Positions 8,889-18,147 are shown, counted from the first letter of the stretch. The stretch: 64,000 bases of DNA from Pseudomonas benzenivorans (GCF_024397895.1 NZ_CP073346.1:1860001-1924000); one strand, 5' to 3'. Translations and numbers: made by a program. The notes: generated by a model not told the origin, from the sequence alone.

Positions 8889-10166
8889 TTACCTTTCCAG
8901 GATCGCGGTCACACCCTGGCCGCCGGCGGCGCAGATCGAGATCAGCCCGCGCCCCTGCCCGGCCGCCGCCAGCAGCTTGGCCAGGTTGGCGACGATGCGC
9001 CCGCCGGTGGCGGCGAACGGGTGGCCGGCGGCCAGGGAGCTGCCCTTGACGTTCATCCGGCTGCGCTCGATGGCCCCCAGCGGTTGCGCCAGGCCCAAGC
9101 GATCCCGGCAGTAGTCGGCATCCTCCCAGGCCTTGAGGGTGCACAGCACCTGGGCGGCGAAGGCCTCGTGAAGCTCGTAGTAGTCGAAGTCCTGCAGGCT
9201 CAGGCCGTTGCGCGCCAGCAGCCGCGGCACCGCGTACACCGGCGCCATCAGCAGGCCCTCCTGGCCCGTGACGAAATCCACCGCCGCCGCCTCGCCATCG
9301 CGCCAGTAGGCCAGCACCGGCAGGCCGCGGGCCTTGGCCCAGTCCTCGCTGGCCAGCAGCACCAGCGAGGCGCCGTCGGTCAGCGGTGTCGAGTTGGCCG
9401 CGGTCAGGGTACCGTTCAGCCCGCGGTCGAACACCGGCTTGAGGTCGGCGAGTTTGTCGAGATCGATGTCCGGGCGCAGGTTCTGGTCGCGGGTCAGGCC
9501 GAGGAAGGGGGTGAGCAGGTCGTCCTGCCAGCCCTCGGCATAGGCCGCGGCAAGATTCTGGTGGCTGGCCACGGCCAGGCGGTCCTGTTCGTCGCGCCGG
9601 ATGCCCCAGGCCTGCGCCATCCGCTCGCAGTGCTCGCCCATGGACAGCCCGGTACGCGGCTCGCTGTTGCGCGGCAGCGACGGCGCCAGGTGGCGCGGGC
9701 GCAGCTGCAACAGGCTCTTGAGCTTGTCGCCGGTGCTCTTGGCGCGGTTGGCCTGCAGGAGGATCTTGCGCAGCCCCTCGCTGACCGCGATGGGCGCGTC
9801 TGAGGTGGTGTCGACGCCGCCGGCGATGCCGCAGTCGATCTGCCCCAGGGCGATCTTGTTGGCCACCAGCAGTGCCGCTTCCAGGCCGGTGCCACAGGCC
9901 TGCTGCAGGTCGTAGGCCGGCGTCTCGGCGGCCAGGCGCGAACCCAGCACGCACTCACGGGTCAGGTTGAAGTCCCGCGCATGCTTGAGCACGGCGCCGG
10001 CCACCACTTCGCCCAGGCGCTCGCCGTGCAGGTTGAAACGCTCGATCAGGCCCTCCAGGGCACTGGTGAGCATCTCCTGGTTGCTCGCCGTGGCGTAGGC
10101 GCTGTTGGCGCGGGCGAAGGGAATGCGGTTGCCGCCGACTACGGCGACGCGGCGCGGCTGGCTCAT
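8889..10166 (-). CDS. acetyl-CoA C-acyltransferase (thiolase, FadI/FadA2-like)
   Basis: 425 aa. Thiolase catalytic elements are intact: the nucleophilic cysteine in QQACGTGLEAA, the histidine in YYELHEAFAAQ, and the second cysteine in CAAGGQG near the C-terminus. It would carry out thiolytic cleavage of 3-ketoacyl-CoA, or the reverse condensation. The start has a CAGGAG site. It is divergent from a FabG/MaoC pair. This three-gene set matches the fadA2-fabG4-htdX locus of Mycobacterium in composition, which suggests a dedicated acyl-CoA modification pathway rather than the main beta-oxidation operon. Confidence 0.9.
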   Translation of the reverse strand: MSQPRRVAVVGGNRIPFARANSAYATASNQEMLTSALEGLIERFNLHGERLGEVVAGAVLKHARDFNLTRECVLGSRLAAETPAYDLQQACGTGLEAALLVANKIALGQIDCGIAGGVDTTSDAPIAVSEGLRKILLQANRAKSTGDKLKSLLQLRPRHLAPSLPRNSEPRTGLSMGEHCERMAQAWGIRRDEQDRLAVASHQNLAAAYAEGWQDDLLTPFLGLTRDQNLRPDIDLDKLADLKPVFDRGLNGTLTAANSTPLTDGASLVLLASEDWAKARGLPVLAYWRDGEAAAVDFVTGQEGLLMAPVYAVPRLLARNGLSLQDFDYYELHEAFAAQVLCTLKAWEDADYCRDRLGLAQPLGAIERSRMNVKGSSLAAGHPFAATGGRIVANLAKLLAAAGQGRGLISICAAGGQGVTAILER

Positions 10167-10218
10167 GCTGGACTCCTGACGATTCGGGGCTGGAATGAGG
10201 CTCAGGCTAGCCTATGGT

Positions 10219-10230
10219 TGCACTAGTGCA
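10219..10230. promoter_or_regulatory. perfect 12-bp palindrome TGCACTAGTGCA in divergent promoter region
   Basis: It lies in the 93-base gap between the divergent thiolase and FabG genes, 30 bases before the FabG start, near a -10-like TATGGT. Its size and position suit a dimeric repressor operator; no regulator gene is adjacent. Confidence 0.5.
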
Positions 10231-10259
10231 CCGGGCGATCCGCCCATCAGGAGCCCGCC

Positions 10260-11615
10260 ATGTCCGACCGCTACCTCGCCTTCGCCAACTCCGCCGCCGG
10301 GCGCCGCCTGCTGCGGGCCCTGGGCCTGCCGACACCGGTGCGCCTGGAGCGCTGGGCGGCCGGACACGCCCGAGTGCTGGACGGTGCCCTGCTGCTCGCC
10401 GGCGATGGCGACCTGCTCGCGTCCGTGCTGGGCTTCGCCCACCGGCTCAGCGGCGAACGCTACGCCGAACGCCCGGACCGCCTCGGCCTGCCCTGCTGGA
10501 AACTGGCGGAGGGTCCCCGACTCAAGGCCCTGGTGTTCGACGCCAGCGGTCTGAATCGCTTCGAACAGCTGAGCGCACTGCGCGCCTGCTTCCAGCCTGC
10601 GCTCAAGGGCCTGGGCAAATGTCCCCGACTGGTGCTGCTGGGGCGTCCACCGGAGAGCCTGGAGGACCCGCAGGCCGCCAGCGTGCAGCGCGCGCTGGAG
10701 GGCTTCAGCCGCTCCCTGGGCAAGGAGGTGCGCCGCGGCGGTTGTGTGCAGCTGCTGTATGTCGCCGCAGGGGCCGAACCCCAGCTGGAAGGCGCGCTGC
10801 GCTTCTTCCTCTCGCCCAAGAGCGCCTACGTATCCGGCCAGGTATTGCGCCTCGCCCCCTGCACCGCGCAGGTCAAGGACTGGACCCGGCCCCTGGCCGG
10901 CAAGCAGGCGCTGATCACCGGCGCGTCGCGCGGCATCGGCGCCGCCATCGCCGAGACCCTGGCGCGCGACGGCGCCGAAGTCGTGCTGCTGGACGTGCCG
11001 GCCGCCGAAGACGCCCTCGCCGCCCTGGCCGCGCGCTTCGGCGGCCGCGCCGTCACCCTGGACATCCGCAGCGAGGATGCTCCGCACAGGCTGGTGGAGG
11101 CCCTGCCCGACGGCATCGACATCCTCGTGCACAACGCCGGCATCACCCGCGACAAGACCCTGGCGAAGATGAGCGAGGCGCAATGGGACGCGGTCATCGA
11201 GGTCAACCTGCAGGCTCCGCAGCGGCTGACCCAGGCGCTGCTGCACGCGAACAAGCTGCGCGAGCAGGCGCGCGTGGTGTTGATCGCCTCGATCAGCGGC
11301 ATCGCCGGCAACCCGGGGCAGAGCAATTACGCCACCAGCAAGGCCGGGCTGATCGGCCTGGCCCAGGCCTGGGCGCCGGCGCTGGGCGAGCGCGGCATCA
11401 GCATCAACGCGGTGGCACCGGGATTCATCGAGACCCAGATGACCGCCGCCATGCCCCTGGCCCTGCGCGAGGCCGGCCGGCGGATGAACGCCTTGGGCCA
11501 GGGCGGCCTGCCCCAGGACGTCGCCGAGGCGGTGGCCTGGTTCGCCCAGCCGGGCTCCGGTGCCGTCAGCGGCCAGGTGCTGCGGGTCTGCGGGCAAAGC
11601 CTGCTGGGCGCCTGA
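10260..11615 (+). CDS. high-molecular-weight 3-oxoacyl-ACP/CoA reductase (FabG4 type)
   Basis: 451 aa, about 200 residues longer than ordinary FabG. The C-terminal half (from about residue 215) is a complete short-chain dehydrogenase: ITGASRGIGAAIAETL cofactor loop, HNAGITRDKTL, catalytic Ser in SISGIAG, and YATSKAG (Y-x3-K). The N-terminal ~200 residues form the flavodoxin-like extension seen in mycobacterial FabG4. It would reduce 3-oxoacyl thioesters with NAD(P)H. A CAGGAG ribosome site precedes it. It lies upstream of a MaoC hydratase, and the two probably act in sequence with the divergent thiolase. Confidence 0.9.
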   Translation: MSDRYLAFANSAAGRRLLRALGLPTPVRLERWAAGHARVLDGALLLAGDGDLLASVLGFAHRLSGERYAERPDRLGLPCWKLAEGPRLKALVFDASGLNRFEQLSALRACFQPALKGLGKCPRLVLLGRPPESLEDPQAASVQRALEGFSRSLGKEVRRGGCVQLLYVAAGAEPQLEGALRFFLSPKSAYVSGQVLRLAPCTAQVKDWTRPLAGKQALITGASRGIGAAIAETLARDGAEVVLLDVPAAEDALAALAARFGGRAVTLDIRSEDAPHRLVEALPDGIDILVHNAGITRDKTLAKMSEAQWDAVIEVNLQAPQRLTQALLHANKLREQARVVLIASISGIAGNPGQSNYATSKAGLIGLAQAWAPALGERGISINAVAPGFIETQMTAAMPLALREAGRRMNALGQGGLPQDVAEAVAWFAQPGSGAVSGQVLRVCGQSLLGA

Positions 11616-11647
11616 CACCCATGCCCAACCTAGCCGAGGACAGCGTT

Positions 11648-12505
11648 ATGGCCACCGACTGGCGCGAGCTTCCCGAACCACCTCCGCTGCCCGGCCTGTA
11701 TGCCCGCGCCCTGTTGCGTCGCGGCATCCGCGGCCGCTGCCTGCCGGACCTGGGCCTGCGCTGTCCGGTCAGCGTCGAGCCCGAACACCTGGCGCGTTAT
11801 CGCGACATCTGCGCCTTCGACGACGACGCCCGCCTGCCGCCCACCTACCCCCACGTGCTGGCGTTCGCCCTGCAGCTGCAGCTGCTCGGCGATCCGGCCT
11901 TCCCCTTCCCCCTGCTCGGCCTGGTGCACCTGGAGAACCGCATTCGCGTGCTGCGCCAGCTGGCCGGCCTGGGGCCCTTCACCATCAGCGTGCACACGGC
12001 CGACCTGCGCCCCCATGCCAAGGGCGCCCAGTTCAGCCTGATCACCCGCCTGGAGGACCAGCTCGGCCTGCTCTGGGAGGGCGACAGCGCCATCCTCTGC
12101 CGCGGCCTCACACTCGCGGGGCCGCCGCCGGATCACCAAGCGTTTCCCGAGCTGGCGCTGTCGGAGTTGGCGCACTGGCAGGCGCCCGCCGACATCGGCC
12201 GGCGCTACGCCCGTATCGCCGGCGACTACAACCCCATCCACCTGAGCGCCCTCAGCGCCCGGCTGTTCGGCTTTCCCCGGGCCATTGCCCACGGCCTGTG
12301 GAACAAGGCGCGCTGCCTGGCGGCCCTGGGCCAACAGCTGCCGCCGGCCGGTTACGCGATCGAGGTACGCTTCCAGAAACCGGTGCTGCTGCCCGCCGAA
12401 CTGCGCCTGCTGGCCAGCGCGCCGGCGGCCCAGGGCCAGGGCCAGCTGCGCCTGCTCGGCGGCGACGACCTGCCGCACATGGTTGGCCGCTGGAAGGCGC
12501 TCTGA
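11648..12505 (+). CDS. MaoC-like (R)-specific dehydratase/hydratase, HtdX-like
   Basis: 285 aa. A C-terminal hot-dog MaoC domain carries the hydratase motif RRYARIAGDYNPIHLSALSA with the catalytic Asp/His pair, and IAHGLW follows. The N-terminal ~150 residues form a second, degenerate hot-dog fold, giving the double-hotdog length typical of HtdX. The ATG at 11648 is preferred over an in-frame ATG at 11621 because a GAGGA site sits 8 bases before it. It would hydrate enoyl-CoA or dehydrate (R)-3-hydroxyacyl thioesters, complementing the FabG4-type reductase immediately upstream. Confidence 0.87.
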   Translation: MATDWRELPEPPPLPGLYARALLRRGIRGRCLPDLGLRCPVSVEPEHLARYRDICAFDDDARLPPTYPHVLAFALQLQLLGDPAFPFPLLGLVHLENRIRVLRQLAGLGPFTISVHTADLRPHAKGAQFSLITRLEDQLGLLWEGDSAILCRGLTLAGPPPDHQAFPELALSELAHWQAPADIGRRYARIAGDYNPIHLSALSARLFGFPRAIAHGLWNKARCLAALGQQLPPAGYAIEVRFQKPVLLPAELRLLASAPAAQGQGQLRLLGGDDLPHMVGRWKAL

Positions 12506-12552
12506 CCCCGTGAAACAATGCCCGTCCCGCCGAACCCTAGCGCCGGAGCCCC

Positions 12553-12858
12553 ATGGACCTCGCCGAACTCACCGCCCGCCTGCACATCATCCGCGACCGT
12601 AACGACTGGCGCCAATTCCACAGCCCGAAGAACCTGGCCATGGCCGCCAGCGTGGAGATGGCCGAACTGGTGGAGATCTTCCAATGGCTGAGCGAGGAAC
12701 AGTCGCGCCAGCTGCCCGCCGCGCAACTGGAGCACGCCGGCCAGGAGGTCGGCGACATCGTCCTCTACCTGCTGCTGCTGTGCAGCGAGCTGGGCATCGA
12801 CCTGGAGCAGGCGGTGCGCGCCAAGCTGGCCGACAGCGAACGGCGCTTCGGCCGATGA
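12553..12858 (+). CDS. MazG-like nucleotide pyrophosphohydrolase
   Basis: 101 aa. It is an all-helical NTP pyrophosphatase of the MazG/RS21-C6 type, with the metal motif ASVEMAELVEIFQWLSEE and a downstream EVGDIVLYLLLL segment holding the second acidic pair (E-x3-D-like). Such proteins remove non-canonical or excess dNTPs. It overlaps the next start by four bases (ATGA), so translation is coupled to cmoM. Confidence 0.87.
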   Translation: MDLAELTARLHIIRDRNDWRQFHSPKNLAMAASVEMAELVEIFQWLSEEQSRQLPAAQLEHAGQEVGDIVLYLLLLCSELGIDLEQAVRAKLADSERRFGR

Positions 12859-13604
12859 AGGACCGCCACTTCGACGAACTGGCCACCCGTTTCGCCGAAA
12901 AGATCTACGGCGGCGCCAAGGGCGCGATTCGCCTGGCGGTGCTCCAGGCCGACCTGGCCGAAGCCCTGCCGGACCGCCCGCTGCGGGTCCTGGACATCGG
13001 TGCCGGCCTCGGCCACATGGCCCTGTGGCTGGCCGGCCGCGGCCATCTGGTGACCCTGGCCGAGCCGGCCGCGCCCATGCTCGAAGGTGCCCGTGCGCGC
13101 TTCGCCGGCGCCGGCCAGCCGGCCACCTTCATCCAGGCGCCCTGGCAGGAGCTGCTCGGCCAGCTCAACCAGCCCTATGACCTGGTGGTCTGCCACGCGG
13201 TGCTGGAATGGCTGGCCGAGCCCGAGGCCATCCTGCCGGTGCTGCACCAGCTCACCGCCCCCGGCGGCTGGCTGTCGCTGGCCTTCTACAACAAGGACGC
13301 GCTGATCTACCGCAACCTGCTCAAGGGCCACTTCCGCAAGCTGCGCAAGGCCGAGTTCGCCGGCGAGAAGAGCAGCCTGACCCCGCAGCGTCCACTCGAC
13401 CCGCGCGAGCTGGCGGCGCAACTCGACGGGCTTTGGCAGGTCGAAAGCCAGAGTGGCGTGCGAGTATTCCACGACTACATGGCGCCCGAGTTCCAGCTCA
13501 AGGCCGAGCCCATCGACCTGCTGGAAATGGAGCTGGCCTACCGCCGCCACCCGAGCTTCGCCGGCCTGGGCCGTTACCTGCACTGGATCTGCCGGCCACG
13601 CTGA
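12855..13604 (+). CDS. cmoM: tRNA 5-carboxymethoxyuridine methyltransferase (CmoM)
   Basis: 249 aa class I SAM methyltransferase. It starts MKDRHFDELATRFAEKIYGG and continues with the SAM loop LDIGAGLGHMALWLA, HAVLEWLAEP, LSLAFYNKDALIYRN, SGVRVFHDY and a GRYLHWICR tail. I recognise this order from E. coli CmoM (formerly SmtA). It methylates cmo5U34 to mcmo5U34 in several tRNAs. The start is the ATG in the ATGA overlap with the MazG-like gene. The partner enzymes cmoA and cmoB are not in this window. Confidence 0.9.
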   Translation: MKDRHFDELATRFAEKIYGGAKGAIRLAVLQADLAEALPDRPLRVLDIGAGLGHMALWLAGRGHLVTLAEPAAPMLEGARARFAGAGQPATFIQAPWQELLGQLNQPYDLVVCHAVLEWLAEPEAILPVLHQLTAPGGWLSLAFYNKDALIYRNLLKGHFRKLRKAEFAGEKSSLTPQRPLDPRELAAQLDGLWQVESQSGVRVFHDYMAPEFQLKAEPIDLLEMELAYRRHPSFAGLGRYLHWICRPR

Positions 13605-13616
13605 CAGGAGGACGCA

Positions 13617-14222
13617 ATGACCCGAGTCGCCACGTTGCTGCTGTGCCTGACCCTGGCTGCGTGCCAGGGCCCGAACCCCTACAGCGCGCAATCCACGCCC
13701 CTGCCGCCGGCACCGGCACCGGCGCAGGCCGCCGAGGCGCTGGACCGCAGCGCCTACCCCGCCGCCCCACGCGACTACGCCCGCTACCGCAACTGGGCCT
13801 GGCACAACGACCAGCCGCCGGCCGGCAGCGCCTGGGCCAGCAGCGAGCAGGTGCAGGAGGCCTTGAGCAACGCCCTCGACCAGCGCGGCCTGCGCCCGGC
13901 GCAGAGCCCCGCCGCGGCGGACTTGCGCGTGCACAGCGAACTGCGCCTGGAGCGGCGCATCCGCCAGGTGATCGATCATTACGACGACCACTACGACCGT
14001 GGCTATTACGCCGACTACCCGGGCCACTGGGGACGCATGCCGGTGGAGCGCGCCTACGAGGTGGAGGTGCTGGTGGTGAGGATCGAGCTGTTCGACAGCC
14101 GCGACGGCCAGCCGGTGTGGCAAGGGCTCGCCGAGCTGCCCAGCGGCGGCAGCCAGGCCGAGCGCGCCGACGCCCTGCGCGCCGCCTGCAAGCGCGCCCT
14201 GCAAGGCTTCCCCCCGGCCTGA
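13617..14222 (+). CDS. DUF4136 lipoprotein, first of a tandem pair
   Basis: 201 aa. A lipoprotein signal peptide ends in the lipobox LAAC (Cys16). A proline-rich linker follows, then a DUF4136-like domain with the opening [13 protein letters not shown], the [13 protein letters not shown] helix, [14 protein letters not shown], and a C-terminal [13 protein letters not shown] strand. DUF4136 lipoproteins sit in the cell envelope and their function is unknown. It shares the YRxWxW, LxxRGLR, ADLRV and LFDxRDGQxVWxG elements with the next gene, so the pair is a duplication. A GACAGGAGG site precedes it. Confidence 0.82.
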   Translation: MTRVATLLLCLTLAACQGPNPYSAQSTPLPPAPAPAQAAEALDRSAYPAAPRDYARYRNWAWHNDQPPAGSAWASSEQVQEALSNALDQRGLRPAQSPAAADLRVHSELRLERRIRQVIDHYDDHYDRGYYADYPGHWGRMPVERAYEVEVLVVRIELFDSRDGQPVWQGLAELPSGGSQAERADALRAACKRALQGFPPA

Positions 14223-14253
14223 AGCCGAGCCCGCCCTCCGAGGAGAATCGACC

Positions 14254-14814
14254 ATGCGCCTGTCCCTGTTACTGATCGCCAGCCTGCTGCTGGTGACGGC
14301 CTGTCAGGCCACCCGCCTCAACCGCGACTTCGACCCGCAACGCGACTTCGCCAGCTACCGCAGCTGGAGCTGGCAGGAACCGGCCGTGCAGTACAAGCCC
14401 GACGACCCCAGGCTGAACAGCGGCCTGACCGAACAGCGCCTGCGCACGGCGATCGCCGCCCAGCTCGAGCAACGCGGCCTGCGCGCCGCGAAGCCCGGGG
14501 CCACCGCCGACCTGCGGGTCCAGGCCTGGCTGATCGTCGACGACCGCCAGCAACAGGTCAGCACCAGCTACGGCGGCGGCTGGGCCGGACACTGGGGCGG
14601 CGTCTGGGGCGGCCCGGCCTATGTCGAGACGCGCACCCTGGACTACCAGGTCGGCACCTTGCAGATCGACCTGTTCGACGGCCGTGATGGCCAACTGGTG
14701 TGGCGCGGCAGCGCGGCGCAAAGCCTGCGCGGCGACGCCGCAGGCCCTGCCGAGCGCGACGCGACGATTCGCCAGACGGTGGCCAAGGTCCTCGGCCAGT
14801 ACCCACCGCGCTAG
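14254..14814 (+). CDS. DUF4136 lipoprotein, second of a tandem pair
   Basis: 186 aa. The signal peptide has lipobox LVTAC (Cys17). The DUF4136 domain begins DFASYRSWSWQEP and continues with QLEQRGLRAAK, ADLRVQAWLIVDDRQQQ, a glycine- and tryptophan-rich loop (about residues 109-122), and LFDGRDGQLVWRGSA. It is shorter than its upstream paralogue because it lacks the proline-rich linker. It is co-directional with a 31-base gap and a CGAGGAGAA site. The function is unknown; an envelope location is likely. Confidence 0.85.
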   Translation: MRLSLLLIASLLLVTACQATRLNRDFDPQRDFASYRSWSWQEPAVQYKPDDPRLNSGLTEQRLRTAIAAQLEQRGLRAAKPGATADLRVQAWLIVDDRQQQVSTSYGGGWAGHWGGVWGGPAYVETRTLDYQVGTLQIDLFDGRDGQLVWRGSAAQSLRGDAAGPAERDATIRQTVAKVLGQYPPR

Positions 14815-14886
14815 TGCCGCCGAAACACGCGCACGCGAGGCTGCTAGAAACGAACCCAAGCGCCGTCCCGGCCAGCAGGAGCCCCC

Positions 14887-15378
14887 ATGAACCACCCCGC
14901 CACTCTCAGCCACCGAGCCGCCTGCGAAGCCGACCTGGCGACCGTGGTCGAGTTTCCCCGGAGCGCCCAGGAACTGTTCTTCAGCTACCCCAGGGCCAGC
15001 TGGCCGCTGACCGTCGCGCAACTGGCCGCGGCCATGGCCGAACGCAACAACAGTACGGTGGCGCTGCTGGACGGCCGGGTCGCCGGCTTCGCCAACTTCT
15101 ACCAGACGCAGGCCAATGAACTGTGCGCCCTCGGCAACCTGATGATCGCCCCCTGGGCCCGCGGCCAGGGCGTCGCGCACTACCTGATCGCCGAAATGGA
15201 GCGCCAGGCCCGCGAGGACTTCAATGCCACGCTCATGCGCGCCTCCTGTCACAACGACAACGCCGCCGGCCTGCTGCTCTATGCCCGGCTCGGCTACCGC
15301 GCCCGCGACATCGTCGAACGCCGCGATTTCCAGGGCCGCCGGGTGGCCCTGGTGCAGATGGAGAAGGCCCTGCCCTGA
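14887..15378 (+). CDS. GNAT family N-acetyltransferase
   Basis: 163 aa. It has the GNAT fold, with an acetyl-CoA pyrophosphate loop around MIAPWARGQGVAHYLIAEME (R/Q-x-x-G-x-G/A variant) and the late YARLGYRARDIVERR motif. The acceptor is unknown. It follows the lipoprotein pair after 72 bases with its own CAGGAG site. The last residues pack tightly against a 352-base gap with no gene. Confidence 0.82.
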   Translation: MNHPATLSHRAACEADLATVVEFPRSAQELFFSYPRASWPLTVAQLAAAMAERNNSTVALLDGRVAGFANFYQTQANELCALGNLMIAPWARGQGVAHYLIAEMERQAREDFNATLMRASCHNDNAAGLLLYARLGYRARDIVERRDFQGRRVALVQMEKALP

Positions 15379-15730
15379 ACGGGTCGAAGGCACCGGTGGG
15401 CCGCGGCCCGTTCGCCGGGCGGCCGATAGTCGCCGGCATCTGGCTGATTCGCCCTGATGGAGGCGCATCGCCTTGCCCGCGCGGGTGCGGCACGGGGCCC
15501 GCTGTGGTAGCGTAGGCGCCCTTTTTTGGCCCGCAGTCCCCGAGACGGCTAGCCATTGCGTGCGCCCAGGCGTCACGCGATCCGCCTAAGCTCAGTTGCG
15601 TCGAACCCTTCGCGCCAGGTGCGCGCCCCATCCGGGCCGCGCGCATGTCCGTACCGGGTCCTGGCCCCTTGCGCCCTCTGTCGCTCACCCGCTCCACCTT
15701 CGGCTTGTTCATGCCGACGGAGCACAGCCC
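15379..15730. other. 352-base intergenic region and leader of the SulP gene
   Basis: No gene is visible. GC-rich inverted segments (near 15400-15422) and a T6 stretch at 15522-15527 are present. The last ~190 bases before the SulP start are long enough for a structured leader, but I recognise no known riboswitch. Confidence 0.5.
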
Positions 15731-17230
15731 ATGGAACAGCCGATGCTGCACAGCCTGAAACAAACCTGGTTATTCAACATCCGCGGCGACGTACTCGCCG
15801 GCCTGGTGGTCGCCCTGGCGCTGATCCCGGAGGCCATCGCCTTCTCGATCATCGCCGGGGTCGACCCCAAGGTCGGCCTCTATGCCTCCTTCTGCATCGC
15901 CGTGGTCATCGCCTTCATCGGCGGGCGGCCGGGGATGATTTCCGCCGCCACCGGGGCCATGGCCCTGGTCATGGTGACCCTGGTCAAGGAGCACGGCCTG
16001 CAGTACCTGCTGGCCGCCACCCTGCTCACCGGGGTGCTGCAGATCGGCGCCGGCTACCTGCGGCTCGGCAGCCTGATGCGCTTCGTCTCGCGCTCGGTGG
16101 TCACCGGCTTCGTCAACGCCCTGGCGATCCTGATCTTCATGGCCCAGTTGCCCGAGCTCACCAATGTGACCTGGCACGTCTACGCCATGACCGCCGCCGG
16201 CCTGGGCATCATCTACCTGTTCCCCTATGTGCCCAAGGTCGGCAAGGTCATCCCCTCGCCGCTGGTGTGCATCCTGTCGATGACCGCCGTGGCCATGATC
16301 ATGGGCCTGGACATCCGCACCGTCGGCGACATGGGCGAGCTGCCGGATACCCTGCCGATCTTCCTCTGGCCGGACGTACCGCTGAGCTTCGAGACCCTGG
16401 CGATCATCTTCCCCTACGCCGCCGCCCTGGCGGTGGTCGGCCTGCTGGAGTCGATGATGACCGCCACCATCATCGACGACCTGACCGACACCAACAGTGA
16501 CAAGAACCGCGAGTGCAAGGGCCAGGGCGTGGCCAACATCGCCTCCGGCCTGCTCGGCGGCATGGCCGGCTGCGCGATGATCGGCCAGTCGGTGATCAAC
16601 GTGAAATCCGGCGGCCGCGGTCGCCTGTCGACCCTGGTGGCCGGCGCGGTGCTGCTGCTGATGGTGGTGTTCCTCAGCGACTGGGTCAGCCAGATCCCCA
16701 TGGCCGCCCTGGTGGCGGTGATGATCATGGTGTCGATCGGTACCTTCAGCTGGGACTCGCTGCGCAACCTCAAGAGCTTCCCGCTGTCGACCAACCTGGT
16801 GATGCTGGCCACCGTGGCGGTCACCGTGTACACCCACAACCTGGCCTATGGTGTGTTCGTCGGCGTGCTGCTGGCGGCGCTGTTCTTCGCCAACAAGATC
16901 GGCCACTTCCTGTACATCGACTCCGAGATCGATGCCGACGGCACCCAGCGCCGCTACAGGGTGGTCGGTCAGGTGTTCTTCGCCTCCGCCAACAAGTTCG
17001 TCGGCGCCTTTGACTTCAAGGAGGCCCTTGATAAGGTCGTGATCGACCTGTCGCGCGCGCACTTCTGGGACATCACCGCCGTCGAATCCCTGGACAAGGT
17101 GGTGCTCAAGCTGCGCCGCGAAGGCACGCAAGTCGAAGTTCTGGGCCTCAACGAGGCCAGCGCCACCATCGTCGACCGCTTCGGCGTGCACGATAAGCCG
17201 GATGCCGTCGACAACCTGATGGGCCACTAA
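15731..17230 (+). CDS. SulP family inorganic anion transporter with STAS domain
   Basis: 499 aa. About 10-14 hydrophobic segments form the SulP core: [20 protein letters not shown] near the N-terminus, the [17 protein letters not shown] segment, and [20 protein letters not shown] followed by [16 protein letters not shown]-terminal cytoplasmic STAS domain (about 395-490) contains [19 protein letters not shown]. Family members move sulfate, bicarbonate or dicarboxylates; the substrate cannot be told here. The start at 15731 has GGAGC eight bases upstream. A universal stress protein gene follows after 11 bases, so the two form an operon. Confidence 0.88.
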   Translation: MEQPMLHSLKQTWLFNIRGDVLAGLVVALALIPEAIAFSIIAGVDPKVGLYASFCIAVVIAFIGGRPGMISAATGAMALVMVTLVKEHGLQYLLAATLLTGVLQIGAGYLRLGSLMRFVSRSVVTGFVNALAILIFMAQLPELTNVTWHVYAMTAAGLGIIYLFPYVPKVGKVIPSPLVCILSMTAVAMIMGLDIRTVGDMGELPDTLPIFLWPDVPLSFETLAIIFPYAAALAVVGLLESMMTATIIDDLTDTNSDKNRECKGQGVANIASGLLGGMAGCAMIGQSVINVKSGGRGRLSTLVAGAVLLLMVVFLSDWVSQIPMAALVAVMIMVSIGTFSWDSLRNLKSFPLSTNLVMLATVAVTVYTHNLAYGVFVGVLLAALFFANKIGHFLYIDSEIDADGTQRRYRVVGQVFFASANKFVGAFDFKEALDKVVIDLSRAHFWDITAVESLDKVVLKLRREGTQVEVLGLNEASATIVDRFGVHDKPDAVDNLMGH

Positions 17231-17241
17231 GGAGCAACAGC

Positions 17242-18093
17242 ATGAGCCACGTAATGGCATGCATCGACGCCTCGCCCGCCGCCCCGGCCGTGTGCGACTA
17301 CGCCGCCTGGGCCAGCCAGCGCCTGGACGCGCCGCTGAGTTTCCTCCATGTGCTGGACCCGGTGCAGTACCCGCAACAGAGTGACCTGTCCGGCGCCATC
17401 GGCCTGGGCAGCCGCGAGCATCTGCTCGAGGAGCTGGCCGAGCTGGACGAGAAGCGCAGCAAGCTGGCCCTGGAGCAGGGTCATCTGATGCTCGAGGCCG
17501 CCAAGGCCCGCGCCGCGGCCGCCGGCGTCGCCGAGGCCCAGCTGCGCCAGCGCCACGGCGACCTGGTCGACAGCCTGGCCGAGCTGCAGCAGGACATCCG
17601 CCTGCTGGTGATCGGCCGCCAGGGTGAGGCCAGCGCCAGCCAGACCGAGCAGGTCGGCAGCCACCTGGAGAATGCCATCCGCACCCTGCAGCGGCCGATC
17701 CTGGTCAGCTGCGGCGCGTTCAAGGCGCCGCAGAGCTATATGTTTGCCTTCGACGGCAGCGCCACCGCGCGCAAGGGCGTCGAACTGCTCGCCGCAAGCC
17801 CCCTGCTCAGGGGCCTGCCTTGCCACCTGGTGATGGTCGGCGCCGACACCAACGATGCCTGGGAACAGCTCAAGGCCGCCGAACGGACCCTGCAGGGTTC
17901 GGCCAGCGAGGTGCACCTGGCGATCCGCGCCGGGGAGGTCGAGCCGACCCTGCACGCCTACCAGGCCGAGCACGGCATCGACCTGCTGGTGATGGGCGCC
18001 TATGGCCACTCGCGGATTCGCCAGTTCCTGGTCGGCAGCACCACCAGCCACCTGCTGCGCTCCAGCAACAGCCCGCTGCTGATCCTGCGCTAA
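17242..18093 (+). CDS. universal stress protein, tandem UspA domains
   Basis: 283 aa with two Usp domains. The first (about residues 1-145) lacks a clear ATP motif. The second (about 155-283) ends with LLVMGAYGHSRIRQFLVGSTT, the G-x2-G-x9-G-S/T nucleotide-binding pattern of ATP-binding Usps. It has an AAGGAGC ribosome site and follows the SulP gene directly. Pairing of a SulP or other ion transporter with a tandem Usp suggests the Usp modulates the transporter, which is inference. Confidence 0.87.
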   Translation: MSHVMACIDASPAAPAVCDYAAWASQRLDAPLSFLHVLDPVQYPQQSDLSGAIGLGSREHLLEELAELDEKRSKLALEQGHLMLEAAKARAAAAGVAEAQLRQRHGDLVDSLAELQQDIRLLVIGRQGEASASQTEQVGSHLENAIRTLQRPILVSCGAFKAPQSYMFAFDGSATARKGVELLAASPLLRGLPCHLVMVGADTNDAWEQLKAAERTLQGSASEVHLAIRAGEVEPTLHAYQAEHGIDLLVMGAYGHSRIRQFLVGSTTSHLLRSSNSPLLILR

Positions 18094-18118
18094 CCCAGAC
18101 GCAGCAGCGCCCTCCCCT

Positions 18119-18147
18119 CGCGGCCGAATCGTCCTGATTCGGCCGCG
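18119..18147. terminator. strong hairpin after the universal stress protein gene
   Basis: CGCGGCCGAATC (18119-18130) pairs perfectly with GATTCGGCCGCG (18136-18147) around a five-base loop. There is no T tract, so it may act as a 3' end stabiliser as well as a terminator. Confidence 0.6.
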
